Source of the DNA: Cyclina sinensis
Lineage: Eukaryota; Mollusca; Bivalvia; Venerida; Veneridae
Reading direction: 5' to 3'
Assembly: GCA_012932295.1 (NCBI GenBank)
Contig: JAAONU010000009.1
Span: 12,317,796 to 12,381,795 of the forward strand
Length of the DNA: 64,000 nt
Shown here in pieces: positions 11,900 to 24,264 of this stretch. The notes beneath the pieces were generated by a model. It was not told the origin of the DNA. It was given only the letters and a program-made list of their open reading frames with translations, and did no database searches. Positions within the stretch are counted from its first letter, which is position 1. Each line of letters opens with the position of its first letter. Both the position numbers and the translations under genes were made by a program.

Positions 11900-12470
11900 T
11901 CACTGAATAATAAAAGGAGCTTTGACCTTTGAACTGAGGACCAGATGAAAAAAATGTTGGTCTTCAAATGAAATAGTATTTTGAGAATTGGACTTTAGGT
12001 CAAGGTCATTTAGGGGTCAAGGTCAAAAGAACAAAAATATATGTAATTTGGGGGATCTCTACAAAATGATTGTTGTGTGCAAACAAGAGCTAAATCTATT
12101 GATTCAAAAGAAGTAGATATTTTCACAATTTGAAATTCGAGGTCAAGTTCATGTATGGGGCAAGGTCAAAAGAACGTTTTGAAGTTCGCTCCCAAGGGTT
12201 GATGTGTGCAAACATGAACTAAATCTGAGGATTAATAAGGGAGTTTTTAGCAAGTATAAAGTATATCTGATAATTGGACCTTCGAGATAAAGGTCATTCA
12301 GGGTCAATGTCATATAGTTATAGGTCAGTGGTAAGGTCTTGTCCAAAGGGATGTTGTGTTGAAGTATGAAGTAAATCCATTCACTATTAAGGAAGTTATG
12401 ACCAACGATAAAGTTCTAGGACGGAATGACGTACGTCCGGACTAGCACCCCATATGAAACCTTAACAGGT
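11900..12470 (+). repeat. Degenerate repeats with 'aaggtca' motifs
   Basis: Three to four weakly similar segments alternate phrases such as 'ggtcaaggtca', 'gcaaacaagagctaaatct' and 'gttgtgtgcaaac'. The spacing is roughly 130-170 bp but too eroded to fix. The end (12417-12440) has a GGAC-type stretch ('ggacggaatgacgtacgtcc', a dyad). This resembles the other array-bearing elements in the window. Confidence 0.45.
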
Positions 12471-12596
12471 ATGTCCTTTGAACAAAAGAATGAAACTAAA
12501 AAGACAAAAGAATTAAGAGGTCACAGAATGAATACAATAGATTTCTTTTGTATCAGGCCACACCTCCTACAACCTTAGATTCACCCGGAACAATTG

Positions 12597-12731
12597 TTCA
12601 TGCCGAGATCTTGCGGGAACATATAAAAATTAGGCATAGACTCAACTGCACCAAAATATCGACATGTACATAGCCTGCTGTCTTTCGCGGATCAACGGCA
12701 TTTCGCAAAACCGGTTGAACGGTGTGTTCCC
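12597..12731 (-). repeat. Dispersed repeat copy 2, inverted
   Basis: Reverse-complement partner of 10459-10593. The strongest shared block is 'cgacatgtacatag', with 'ttcgcggatcaacggc' and 'ggttgaacggtgtg'. See the first copy for interpretation. Confidence 0.65.
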
Positions 12732-13239
12732 GCAAATGCGTTTATATCAATGCTTTGCTTTACAATGGAATAAATGGAAACAGCTGGTCTTATAACGATT
12801 TACTTATTGAATGATAAAATTTCGATGTTCCACATCTTGTACATGTTCATATGGTAGTAAAATGACATATATTATTGAATTAACAATAGTTTCCAGTCTT
12901 TGAGGATTGTTCACATACCAGGTGTCAAAGGCACATTACCTCGGATTTTATGTAAGCGTAGAGATTGTCTTTAAGGGTGAACGTATGGCAGTCGGATATA
13001 GAATACTTAATCAAAGCGCTGAACGCACTGAAGTTGTTCGATACTAAACACAGACAAAAGGTTTAAAAACTGAACAGTCCTTGAAGAAACAACATTTGTT
13101 AAGCAAATATACTGACTTAAATACCAATCATTTTACCACTGTAGCGAGATAAAGTCTGAAGGTTAAAGATGCTTGATCTAAGGGTGTTTGAGATATTGGT
13201 CAGCTATAACCTTCAACTATGAGTAAAATCCCTAAAAAA

Positions 13240-14210
13240 AAAAGAGTTATCATATTGGCCCTGAATTGCTCACCTAGGTACTTTGGGTTTGCTGTTAAGC
13301 AAACGTCAGAAGCAGTATAGCATTTTCTAACTGAAGATTTGTAGGTGTACACACCAAATATTTAAATTATCAGTCAATAAATAAAGACTCTATGACATAA
13401 AGTAGAAAAATCTATTAATAGCTGCGATGACTTTGACCTTGACACAGTGACTAAAACCCCGCCTAAGCCTAGACGTCCATGCAAGGAACCTACATACCAA
13501 ATATTAAATATATTGGTCTATACATGAAGGCTCTATGAGGTAAAGTAGATAAACCGCAGTAAATGGTTACGACTCATTGAAGGTGCCTTTATTGGCCTAT
13601 AAATGAAGGCTCTTTGAGGTAAAGTAGACAAATCTTCTTTTAGCCTCGGTGACCTTAACTTCGATTAAATGGAAGAGCGTCTGAATACCAAAGATTAAAA
13701 ATATCAATCAATAAGTAAAGGCTGTATGACAAAAAGTAGAATCATCTATTTTTAGCCTTAGTTATATTGATCTTACCCAAAGACCTCAACTCCACCTAAG
13801 GATAGGGGTCCTTGCAAGTTACTTACATACCAAATATCTTAGATATTGATCAATAAATGAAGACTCTACGGGAAAAGTATAAAAATCTATTTTTAGCCTC
13901 GGTGACTTTGACCCCAGTAAATGACAATGGTTCATGAAGGGTGCCTATAATTACTAAATATCTAAGATATCTGTCTATCAATTAAGGCTCTATGACAAAA
14001 ATTTGAAAAGTCTATTTTTAGCCGCGGCGACCAAAGGACAGAGTCAAACACCTTTGGTAGAGCTTAATGCAAGGAACACCCCTGCCAAGTTTCATAAACT
14101 TTGGCCAAGTGGTTTCAGAGGAGATGTCGTTTGAATCAAATTGTTGACGAACGATGACGGACAACATGCGATCATAGCTCATATGAGCATGTTGTGCACA
14201 GGTGAGGTTA
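13240..14210 (+). repeat. Degenerate tandem array, ~150-bp units
   Basis: It starts with the family head 'attggccctgaattgctcac' (about 13253-13272). At least five imperfect copies follow of a unit containing 'taaaggctctatgac', 'aaaatctatttttagcctcggtgacc' and 'accaaatatctaagatat'. The end has 'gacgaacgatgacggacaac' and then 'cacaggtgagg', the complement of the head motif. Defined head, tail and internal tandem units mark it as a non-autonomous repetitive element. Confidence 0.6.
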
Positions 14211-14699
14211 AATTTCTATAATTTTGACAGCTGTATCTAATATAGACATACAGTTAAAGGACTGAAACAATAATTTTACCACTGAAGCCAGAGAAACTTC
14301 GAGGGTTAAAGACCACTGGTAAAATGAAGTAAAATTTAACAAATCAATAAGGGCCATCTACTCTAAATTTTTTAGTTTTTAGGATAATCAAATGCACGGC
14401 AATCTTTGAGCTGACCAGAGGCATTATGAGCGAAAATGAAATAAAAAAAATATAAGAAGTATATGAAAAACAAAACTTTATTATGCATAAAATGTTTTCT
14501 TTCTCTGAAATCAGTCACATAAGTAAATATCAAAGTTTCCCGATGTGACAAAAAGCTTTGTATTTAACATAGAATATATATTTTTCAAAACTGTAAGAAA
14601 GAAAGTACTGGGTTGGATACAGGAAACAGCTATTTGTCAACAAAACATGCGTTGAAGCTACGCCGCCAACAGTATTCTGGTCACGTTTTATAAAAAGAG

Positions 14700-15170
14700 G
14701 ACCATGATAGTCCTAAATTGCTCACCTGAGTCCAACTGCTAATGGGCTGTAACTCTTGAACCAATGATGCGATCAGGTTGCTTCAGTGAATGGTTGTGTG
14801 CCTACAAAAAACCAAACATCTAAAATACCAGTCAATAAATAAAGGCTCTGTCACAAAAAGTAGAAAAATCTATTTTAGCCTCATATACATTGACCTTGAC
14901 GAAGTGACCTCAAACTCCATCTAAAGATAGGGGTCCTAGCGTGTTACCTACATACCAAATATCTCAGATATCGGTCAATAAATGAAGACTCGATGAGGAT
15001 AAGTACAAAAATAAATTTTAAACTTGGTGACCTAGACCCTAGTAAATGACAGAGATTCATGTAGGATGCCTATAATTACCAAATATCTAAGATATCTGTC
15101 AGTAAATAAAGGCTCTATGACGAAAATTTGAAAAGACTATTTTTAGTCTCGGTGACCCTGGGGGAATGTC
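14700..15170 (+). repeat. Second copy of the ~150-bp-unit element, truncated
   Basis: It begins 'catgatagtcctaaattgctcacctgagtcc' at about 14703, the same head as at 13.25 kb. It has about two internal units ('ataaaggctctgtcac', 'ttttagcctc', 'accaaatatctcagatat') and stops without the usual tail near 15170. Confidence 0.55.
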
Positions 15171-15875
15171 GAATTTTGACCCCAGGGCAAAGATTTGAAC
15201 AAACTCGATAGATATCTACTAGGCCATGTTATACCTAAACTATCTTAACACTAGGGTTAATGGTTATTATCAAGAAATGGCGTAGAAATGGCTTGTTTCA
15301 TGGAAGTTTTAAATACTTATTAAGTGATTGGCAATACATAATATATTCCGTTCATTAAGACCGCGTGAAATAAGTCAAAACACGAGAGGGCTGCATGTTT
15401 TTTTCTGTTTTTTTTTCCATACAGCTTATTTCAATATTGTTAAGCGATGATCAAACATAAAGCGAGGATGATTTTTGTTTCAAGAGGAAACTATTTGAGC
15501 TATTCTACTGATTGGGCAACTAAAACGTAATATCAATAGAGTTATAAGCGTGACTGGTTGTTCGTTTTCGTAAAACTTGACGTTAATCCTTGAATATTGT
15601 GAGACAAACAACCTTCTAAAATTTGTGAAATAAACGGGCGCCAATTAAAATGAACAAAAGATTAAAAGGTATCACAATTAAGCCTGTGGAAAACTGTTAA
15701 TACGTAACGATTGCCCCTGCCAATTATGGATTGCAATTTTATTGTTAATTGGATCATTTTTGACACGCGATAAACAAAAAAACACACCATACCAAACAGA
15801 TTGTGGTTTTTGCATAATCAGAATGCTTACATTTATAAAAATCAATTATGCTTTATTTGGAAAAAAAACATTTTA
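15171..15875. other. Non-coding, no feature seen
   Basis: A short 'gaccccagggcaaagatttgaac' fragment at 15178-15200 belongs to the dispersed family of 20.9-23.6 kb. The rest is AT-rich with nothing recognisable. Confidence 0.4.
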
Positions 15876-15879
15876 GAAT

Positions 15880-15956
15880 ATTAGAATTTGATTCTCAGAT
15901 TCGAATATTCGGTGGATTTTCGAATATTCGAACATTCGTTCCCATCCCTACAAAAT
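15880..15956 (-). repeat. Transposon-terminus-like 'TTCGAA' repeat
   Basis: The complement begins 'tagggatgggaacgaatg' and continues with several 'ttcgaatattcg' palindromes. A related sequence lies at 24265-25024. The ending resembles non-autonomous hAT-type elements of molluscs as I recall them. No partner terminus was found nearby. Confidence 0.35.
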
Positions 15957-16549
15957 TTGGAAATTATTTTGAAACTAAAATAAAGGAAGTCTCTGAACAA
16001 AGTTCATGAAGACTGGGCCAAACATATGGCATGTAATGCTCACATGTTTTTCAAATTTGACCTATGACATAGATTTCGAGGTCAGACATCCAGATTTAAA
16101 CTATATTGCATGGCAATCAGTTTAACCAAATTTAATGAAGATCCAGTGAAAAATGCAATGCTAATGTGTACGAACGGTAAGGTTTAAAAGACAGACGGAT
16201 ACCAAATCATCACAATCCAGCAGCCTATAATGGAGAATAATATATACACATACATATATACATGCTACTAAAACTGAAAATTACCGTCACCAACAGTTGC
16301 AACAGCAAGGCCAATGACAGGAATTAAGGTAGCCACCAAATTTTTGAGTTAAATCTAAAAAAAAATGTACATTTAACCCGAATTTCATAGACAGTTCAAA
16401 AACAGTAAGTTGGCCAGCAGTATAAGTCTTATTAAGGCCAATGTCAGCTTAGGTCAAAGCTGAAATCCCCATGCAATCTCTGTTGATGTCAGTGCTAAAA
16501 TCTCCCACTAAAATTATAAGCTGAATTCAATATTTATTCAAACAATTTT
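15957..16549. other. Degenerate repeat-like sequence, no gene
   Basis: Phrases such as 'gaagtctctgaacaaagttcatgaag', 'gacagacggata' (16190) and 'aagtcttattaaggccaatgtcag' suggest eroded copies of the window's array elements. Units could not be aligned. Confidence 0.3.
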
Positions 16550-17260
16550 TTGGGGGGGCGGTGGGGAGTGGGGGTGCATTTAGATTTTCTCTTGCCAGTC
16601 CGTCCACTGTCACGCTGTTCCAATGTCCCGCTGACGCGCTGGTTTGTGTCCTGTTTAACTGCTAGAGCCATGAAACTTTTTTAAAACCAGTTGTCAGTAT
16701 GTGAACTTATGCACATGGGTATTTTGACGCCAATTTATTGGAGATCGACATACTTATTCTCCATGATAAAGCAAAAAAAAAAACATTTTTAGACTTGTGT
16801 CGCGTGTAAATCCAAACATGTAACTGCTAGAGTCATGAAACTCTCTAAAAATAGTTGTCAGCATGCAAACATACAATACTGGGTATTTTGACGCAAATTG
16901 TTTGGAGATCAGGAGACTTATGCCCCCTGATAAATCGAAAAAAGCATTTTTAGACTTGTGTTGCATGTAACTCCAAAAGTATAACTGCTAGAGTCAAGAA
17001 ACTTTCTAAAAATAGTTGTCAGCATGTGAACTTATGCACCTGGGTATTATGACGCATTTTTTTTGAGATCGGCAGACTTCTACCACCTGATTAAGCTAAA
17101 GAACTTGTGTCGCGTACAACTCCAAACGTATTACTGGTAGAACCATTAAACTTTCTAAGAATTGTTGTCGGGATGTGAACTATTTGAGACTGGCAGACTA
17201 ATTAAACAAAAAATAACATTTTTACAATCCTTAATGTTAAGGACAATGTTTATACGCACA
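16550..17260 (+). repeat. Four-copy tandem repeat, ~160-bp unit
   Basis: The phrase 'aactgctagag' and its variants recur at 16657, 16822, 16983 and 17131, so the spacing is 165, 161 and about 148 bp. Each copy also has 'gttgtcagcatgtgaact', 'gggtattttgacgc' and 'acttgtgtcgcgt'. It is preceded by a G-rich head (16551-16576, a run of G with few interruptions) and 'ccagtccgtccactgtcacg'. Another tandem-unit element with a distinct head. Confidence 0.7.
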
Positions 17261-18684
17261 TGTGATTGCATAGGTTTTTTTGTGACAATTCAGCGGAATG
17301 TTGGGGCATCCGTGTTCTATGGTCTCTAGTTCATACTGAAGCTGCTGCTGCAAAAAAAAATGAAAAAAAAAAAACAAACAAGAAAAAATATCAGTAAGTC
17401 AAAATCAGTGTCGGCTAGGGTCAAAATTGAAGATCTCAAATTATCATGTATAAGCTCCAAAAACTAAAAGAAGGTCAAAGTTTAAATCTGTATGCACAGT
17501 ATATATAGTAATATTCCTACGAAGATAGTTAAAAACTGGTTACAACAGTAACAGCAAAATATATATTATATGAATATATAAACATGTAATAAGTTTTGTG
17601 GTTCAAAATATGATGAAAGTCAACTGAAATATGTTGTCATATATTGTGACGCTTTAAGTCAAGATATGTTGAACTGATCATATAAACAAAATCAATTTCA
17701 ATTAAAAACTCAGACTTTTTATATTCAATAGCATTTGTTCCTTACTTTTAAAATGATGTTTTGTACTTGATGCTTAAAACATTTTGTTATCCTTCGTTAA
17801 GGCAGTGGCTGGTAGAACCTCTCGGCTTCCTCTGTATACCTCTTTCAGTAGACCTTAAACCATAACTTTTAATATGTCAAATTTCTTTCATTAGCTTCAT
17901 ATATTTTTTCCCAACATCTAACTTTGAATGAGTTTAGAAATTGAAAACTTTTCAAAACGGTAAACATTTCATTACTATTTTAATATCTAGTAAATGTATA
18001 AAAAGATTATTGCTTCACTAAATTTATCAATTTTACTAATAACAACTTTTTTATATTGCTTTTGTTAACAAGAGCCTGGTTCTTTTGAAAACAAAAGTAT
18101 TGGTAATTTTATTTTCCACACACTTAAAACATTTTGGAACAAGTATGTCCAGATTTTAGTAGGCTGTGATAGTTTCTTGATGTATATAAGATACAATATT
18201 TCTTTACCATGGAAAAAAATATTTGAACTTATTTTCAACAGTATCTGTCTCAAATACTTACCTAACAAGTTTACACACTATAAATCTCAGATCAACCGGC
18301 TCAAAATTGAACTTACTATCCCAAGACCAAGAATTAGAGTTTTTTAGGAAAAGTTCTGAATATTTTAGCTTAAGAATATTCTAAAATCTTAAATCTGGAA
18401 TTCTTGTCAAATGAAATCCCTCTCTAGCTTTAAGAGTAAATACATTGCATACTGTGACGTGCCTTCTGTCTAACTCAGATTATATGAATATTTCTTCACA
18501 CCCTAAACCATGTCAAGTTGAACCATATTCCATACTATTCTATTCTTTAAGTGTTTAAATTTTACTGATTCTTTCCTGTATGTGTTAATCTCTGTAAATA
18601 TTTTCTCTAGAACTGCTGCATTGTTAGAATGATTTCTGATTATATTGTTGTAAATATTGTGATTATGAGTAAAAGAGGCCCACA
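17261..18684. other. AT-rich, no gene seen
   Basis: Contains A-rich tracts near 17350-17390 and no open frame with protein-like composition. The frame at 18065-18268 (minus) has no domain. Confidence 0.4.
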
Positions 18685-18712
18685 GGGAAGATTGGGCTGA
18701 ACCAAACTGTGT
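18685..18712 (-). repeat. Inverted copy of the 19.03-kb repeat head
   Basis: The complement reads 'cacagtttggttcagccc', matching 19030-19050 ('gacagtttggttcagccc'). The two lie 320 bp apart in opposite orientation, so they may be the ends of a short element or two independent termini. Confidence 0.5.
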
Positions 18713-19028
18713 CGTCTCTCAACACTGTCATAACAATAATTATTATTAAATGGTTTTGTTAAAACATAGCACGTTTAAGTAACTGTAGTAGCTACCTGTA
18801 AGTTGCATCATGATTGATTTTAATGTTTGGTTTCAAATGAGTACAAGTTACTAACATTCGATTACTTTTCTACAATAAGATATATAAAACATGTAAAAGC
18901 TATGCTTACCTGAAGTCTCAACAACATCACAGGCACACTGGCTTGCTAGCTTTATTGAAGAAGGTAGGCCCAAACTGTAAAAAACAAGACTGAACTGAAG
19001 GATTCACTCCACCCTAATTTTAATTTTA

Positions 19029-20300
19029 AAAATGTGACAGTTTGGTTCAGCCCAAATTGTGATCACCCTGTGTTCGGCGTCCGGCGTCAACATATTACTT
19101 TAAATAACATCTCTTCCTTAACCACAAGGCTATTTTTAACCAAACTTTATAGAAATATTCCTTATATTCCCCTTAATTAAAATACTCAAACCGTTCCGCT
19201 CCATTGCACACAAGGGCTGCAAAAGATCAAAATAGAAAAAAAATCAAACAACATCTCCTCCTAAACGGCTAGATGATTTTCCACCCAATTTCACGGAAAG
19301 GTTGTTTTACGTAGCACTCTATTAAAATTGCTAAAACGGTTCCGCTCCATTGAATAAACTGGCCACCAGAGCTAAAAATAGATTTTTGTCAATATTTAGC
19401 TTCAAATGACATCTTCTTCAAAACCACTAGGCCATTTTAAAGCAAATTTGACAGAAATGTTCACTATACTGCCCTTCTCTAAAATTGCTCAAACCGTTCT
19501 GCTCCATCGCACACAAGGTCTGCTAAATCTAAAAATAGAAATAAATTCAAACAAACATCATCTCCTAAATGTCTCAGTGATTTTTCACCAAATTTCACGG
19601 AAATGTTCTTTACATAGCCCTCTATCAAACTTGCTAAAACAGTTCCGCTCCATTGACACGACGTTTTGCCCTATTCTAAAATTGCACAAACCGTTCTGCT
19701 CCATTGCGCATAAAGACTGCAAAAGCTAAAAATAGAAAAAAACGAAACAGCATCTCATCAAAAACGGCATTTTTTTTTCTTCAAATTTCACGGAAATGTT
19801 CCTTACATAGCCCTCTATTAAAATCGCTAAAACTGTATATCTCCATTGAATAAAATGGCCGCCAGAGGTAAAAATAGATTTTCGTCAATATTTGACTTCA
19901 AATAACATCTCCCCAAAAATCACTTGGCCATACTAAACTAAATTTAACAGAAATGTTCCTTATACTGCCCTTTTTTAAAATTGTTGAAACCATTCCGCTC
20001 CATTGCACATAAGGGCTGCAAAAGCTAAATATAGAAAAAAGACATAATCTCCTCCTCAATGGCAAGGTATTTCATAAAGATGTTCCTTACATAATTCTCT
20101 AGCAAAATTGCTAAAACGGTTCTGCTTGAAGTTGAACAAAATGGCCACAAGAGCTAAAAATATATTTTTTTTCCAATATTTGTCTTCAAATGACATCTCC
20201 TCCAAACTTAAACCAAACTTAACAGAAATGATCCTTATATTGCGCTTTTCTAAAACTGCTCCAATGGTTCTGCTCTATTGCACATAAGGTCTTCAAAATC
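19029..20300 (+). repeat. Tandem array, ~150-bp units in a 300-bp dimer
   Basis: The phrase 'ccgctccattg' and its variants occur near 19196, 19342, 19499, 19645, 19696, 19846, 19995, 20121 and 20270. Most intervals are 146-157 bp; one is about 51 bp and one 126 bp, pointing to small deletions. Two unit types alternate: one with 'acacaagggctgcaaaa' and one with 'aaaatggccgccagag', giving a dimer of about 300 bp. A head at 19029-19090 ends 'ggcgtccggcgtcaac'. No coding potential despite a 107-codon frame at 19406. Confidence 0.7.
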
Positions 20301-20315
20301 TAAAAATAGAAAAAA

Positions 20316-21360
20316 AACAAGAGGGTCGATGGCCCTAAAGCGCTCACCTGAGTTCAAAAATGAAAGAAATTTTTATGAATGTAATGCTGCATATCACAGA
20401 AATGGACCGATGCAATTTCATTGCCATAGCTCCAAAAACAAAAAGTAGGTCAGTAGGTCAAAATATAGGTCATGAGATGACATTTTTGAAATCGTAACGA
20501 AAAGCTGTACAGACAGTCCAAATTTCATTGCCGTAGCTTTCAAACAAAAATGTAGGTCAGTAGGTCAAAAATATAGGTCATGCTATGACTTTTTTGAAAT
20601 CAGAACAAAAAACTGTACACATGGTCCAAATGACATTGCTGTAGCTCCAAAAACAAAAAAGTAGGTCAGTAGGTCAAAAATATAGGTTATGCGATGACAT
20701 TTTTGAAATTGAAACAAAAAACTGTGCACATGGTCCAAATTTCATTGCTGTAGCTAAAAAAAAAGTAGGTCAAAAATATAGGTCAAGGAATAATGTTTTT
20801 GAAAATCATCTTGAAAAACTTTACAAATAGTCCAAATTTTATTGCTATAGTGAAAAACTTAAAAAGTGAGTAAAAAAATTGGGGCAGTGCGGGGGGGATG
20901 CCCCGACTGTAGTCACAATGCATACTACCAAATTTCTAAGTTCTAGGCCTTGCAGTTTGTGACAAGAAGATTTTTTTAAGTTTTTTGCTATATAACTCTA
21001 TGTAAAACATGTGACCCCTTGGGCGGGGCCAGTTTTGACCCAGGGGCCATGATCTGAACAATCTTGGTAGAGGTCTACTGGACAATGCTCAACACCAAAC
21101 ATCTAAGCTCCATGCCTTGTAGTTTCTTACAAGAAAAATTTTTAAGTTTTCCCTATATTACTCTATGTAAATCAAGTAAGCCCTGAGCGGGGTCAGTTCT
21201 GACCCCAGGGTCATAATTTGAACAATCTTTGTAGAGGTCCACTAGATGATGCCACATACCAAATATCTTAGCTCCAGGCCTTGCAGTTTCAGACAAGAAG
21301 ATTTTTAAAGAATTTACTATATAACTCTATGTAAAATATGTTCAAATTGTTCAAATGGTT
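20316..21360 (+). repeat. Left half of a head-to-head composite array
   Basis: The head 'aacaagagggtcgatggccc' and 'gcgctcacctgag' begins at 20316. It is followed by about four units of some 110 bp ('gtaggtcagtaggtcaaaa', 'tgtacacatggtccaaat'). Then come three units of about 150 bp in plus orientation ('aggccttgcagttt', 'gacaagaagattttt', 'taactctatgtaaaa', 'gaccccaggg'). The same 150-bp unit recurs at 49.2, 56.3, 59.7 and 60.4 kb. Confidence 0.7.
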
Positions 21361-24076
21361 CAGGTCCATTGCATTTCTAGGCCACATGAGTTTAAAATAG
21401 ATTTTCAAAGTTGGAACTTTAAAAATCTTCTTCTCCAGAACTACAAGGCCTGGAGCTTAGATATTTGGTATGAATCATCATCAGGTGGACTTCTACCAAG
21501 TTTGTTCAAATTATGACCCTGGGGTCAGAACTGACCCCACCCCAGGGGTCAGTTGATTTTACATAGATTTATATAAGGAAAACTTAAAAATCTTCTTGTC
21601 AGAAACCACAAGGCCTAGAGTTTAGATATTTGGTGTACATCATTGTCCAGTGGACCTTTACCAAGTTTGTTCAAATCCTGGCTCCTGGGTCAAAAATGGC
21701 TCCACCCTTAGGGGTCACATGTTTGTCATAGAGTTATATAGGAAAAACTTTAAAAAATCTTCTTGTCATAAACCGCAAGGCCTAGAGTTTAGATATTTAG
21801 TGTGCAGCACTGTCCAGTTGACCTTTACCAAGTTTGTGTAAATCCTGGCTCCTGGGTCAAAAATGACTCCACCCTTAGGGGTCACATGTTTGTCATAGAG
21901 TTATAAAGGAAAAACTTTAAAAAATCTTCTTGTTAGAAACCGCATTCCTAGAGTTTAGATATTTGGTGTGTAGCATTGTCCAGTGGACCTCTACTAAGTT
22001 TGTTCAAATCATAGCCACTGGGTCAAAATAGGCCCTCCCCTGGGGGTCACTTGTTTACATAGAGTTATATAGGAAAAAGTTTTAAAAGTCTTCATATCAG
22101 AAACCAAAAGGGATAGAGCTTAGATATTTTGTATGTAGCATTGTCTAGTAGATGTCTACCAAGTTTGTTCAAATTATGTCCCCTGTGTCAAAATTGGCCA
22201 CGCCCCAGGGTTCTCCAGGTTTACATATAGTTATATAGGAAAAACATGAACAATCATTCTTCTCCGAAACTAATAGAACTAGACGTTAGATATTTGGTGT
22301 GAAGTATTGTGTAGATAACCTTTACCAGTATTGTTTATATGTTGGCCCCGGGGTCAAAATTGGCCCTGCCCCGGGGACCCTTAATATGTAAAAAAGGCAA
22401 TCTTTAAAAATCTTCTTACTGGAAACCTCAATGCCTACAGCTTAGATATTTGGTTTGTAGCATTGTCTAGTGGCCACGCCCAGGGTTGTCTTGGTTTACA
22501 TATAGTTATATAGGAAAAACATAAAAAAATCATTTTTCTCCGAAACTAATAGGACTAGACCTTAGATATTTTGTGTGGAGTATTGTGAGGAGAACTTTTA
22601 CCAGTATTGTTTAAATGTTGGCCCTGAGGTCAAAATTAGCCCTGCCCCGGGGACCCTTAATATGTAAAAAAGGCAATCTTTAAAAATCTTCTTACTGGAA
22701 ACCTCAATGCCTACAGCTTAGATATTTGGTATGTGGCATTGTCTAGTGGATGTCTACCAAGTTTGTTCATATTATGTTCCCGGGGTAAAAATTGGCCACG
22801 CCCCAGGGTTCTCTTGGTTTACAAAGATTCATATAAGCAGAACATGAAAATTTATTTTTCTCTAAAACAAATAGGACTAGACATAAGATATTTGGTGTTG
22901 AGTATTGTGTAAAGAACCTTTACCAATATTGTTGAAAATTTGGCCATGGGGTCAAAATTTGCCCCGCCCCGGGGGCCCTTAATATGTTAAAAAGGCAATC
23001 TTTAAAAATCTTCTTACTGGAAACCTCAATGCCTACAGCTTAGATATTTAGTATGTAGCATTGTCTAGTTGATGTCTACCAAGTTTGTTCAAATTATGTC
23101 CCCTGGGTCAAAATTGGCCACGCCCCAGGGTTCTCTTTGTTTACAAAGATTCATATAGGAAAAACATGAAAAATCATTTTTCTCCGAAACTGATAGGACT
23201 AGACCTTAGATATTTGGTGTGAAGTATTGTGTAGAGAATCTTTACCAATATTGTTTAAATGTTGGCCCTGGGGTCAAAATTGGCCCTGCCCCGGGGGCCC
23301 TTAATATGTAAAAAAGGCAATCTTTAAAAACATTTCTTACTGGAAATCTCAATGCCTACAGCTTAGATATTTGGTATGTAGCATTGTCTAGTAGATGTCT
23401 ACCATGTTTGTTCATATTATGTTCCGGGGTCAAAATTGGCTACGCCCCAGGGTTCTCTTGGTTTACATAGATTCATATAGGACAAACATGAAAAATAATT
23501 TTTCTCTAAAACAAATAGGACTAGACCTTTGATATTTGGTGTTGAGTATTGTGTAAAGAACGTTTACCAATATTGTTGAAATGTTGGCCATGGGGTCAAA
23601 ATTTGCCCCGTCCCGGAGGCCCTTGATATGTAAAAAAGGAAATATTTAAAAAATCTTCATGCCGGAAACCACAAGGCCTAGAATTTTAAAATTTGGCATG
23701 AAGCAAGCTTTATTAAGCTTTTTCAAATTATTAGATTAGGTTAAAGGTCATGGAGGCTAAAATATATTTATCTACTGTACCTCATAGAGCCTTCATTTAT
23801 AGACCAATATCTTTGATATTCAATATATAGGTTTCTTGCATGGACTTCTACCCATGGGTAGGGTTTGAGGTCACTGGGTCAAGGTCAAGGTCATCATAGC
23901 TTATAATATATATTTTTACTTTCTGTCATAGAGCCTTTATTTATTGACTGATATTTTACATATTTGGTTTGTAGGCACTTATATATTTTCAATTAAAAAA
24001 TGAAATACTGCTTAACAGCAAATCTACAGCCAAAGTACTCAGGTGAGCAATCCAGGGCCATCATGGCCCTCTTGTT
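21361..24076 (-). repeat. Right half of the composite array, inverted
   Basis: From about 21400 the same 150-bp unit appears as its reverse complement ('aaaatcttcttctcc', 'caaggcctggagcttagat', 'taccaagtttgttcaaat', 'gaccctggggtcag'). About 14 copies run to 23.7 kb. Near 23740-23990 comes an inverted block of the 13-15 kb unit family ('atagagccttcatttat', 'gggtcaaggtcaaggtca'). The right end is the head motif in inverse: 'ctcaggtgagcaatccaggg', then 'ccatcatggccctcttgttt'. So 20316 and 24076 are inverted copies of one terminus. Confidence 0.7.
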
Positions 24077-24264
24077 TAATATTCTCTTAACTTCAAATGC
24101 ACAGCAAATAATCAGACAACATCAAATCTTCATCTCAATTAATAAGTCTGTTATTTGAATAAAAAATTCTTTTATCTACAGTACTTGTACTGGTGCTGTG
24201 TTGTACAGTGTATGTCTTTAAGTTTAATATGTACATTGTGTTAATGAAATGAATACAATACACA

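Noticed and set aside
19406..19729. 107-codon frame with repeated peptide motifs (FHQISRKCS-type)
   Set aside because: The peptide repeats mirror the ~150-bp DNA units of the array; frames shift between units and no start context or domain exists.
20881..23640. Inverted 'gaccccaggg/ccctggggtc' as transcription-factor sites
   Set aside because: They are part of a dispersed repeat unit and drift freely between copies.
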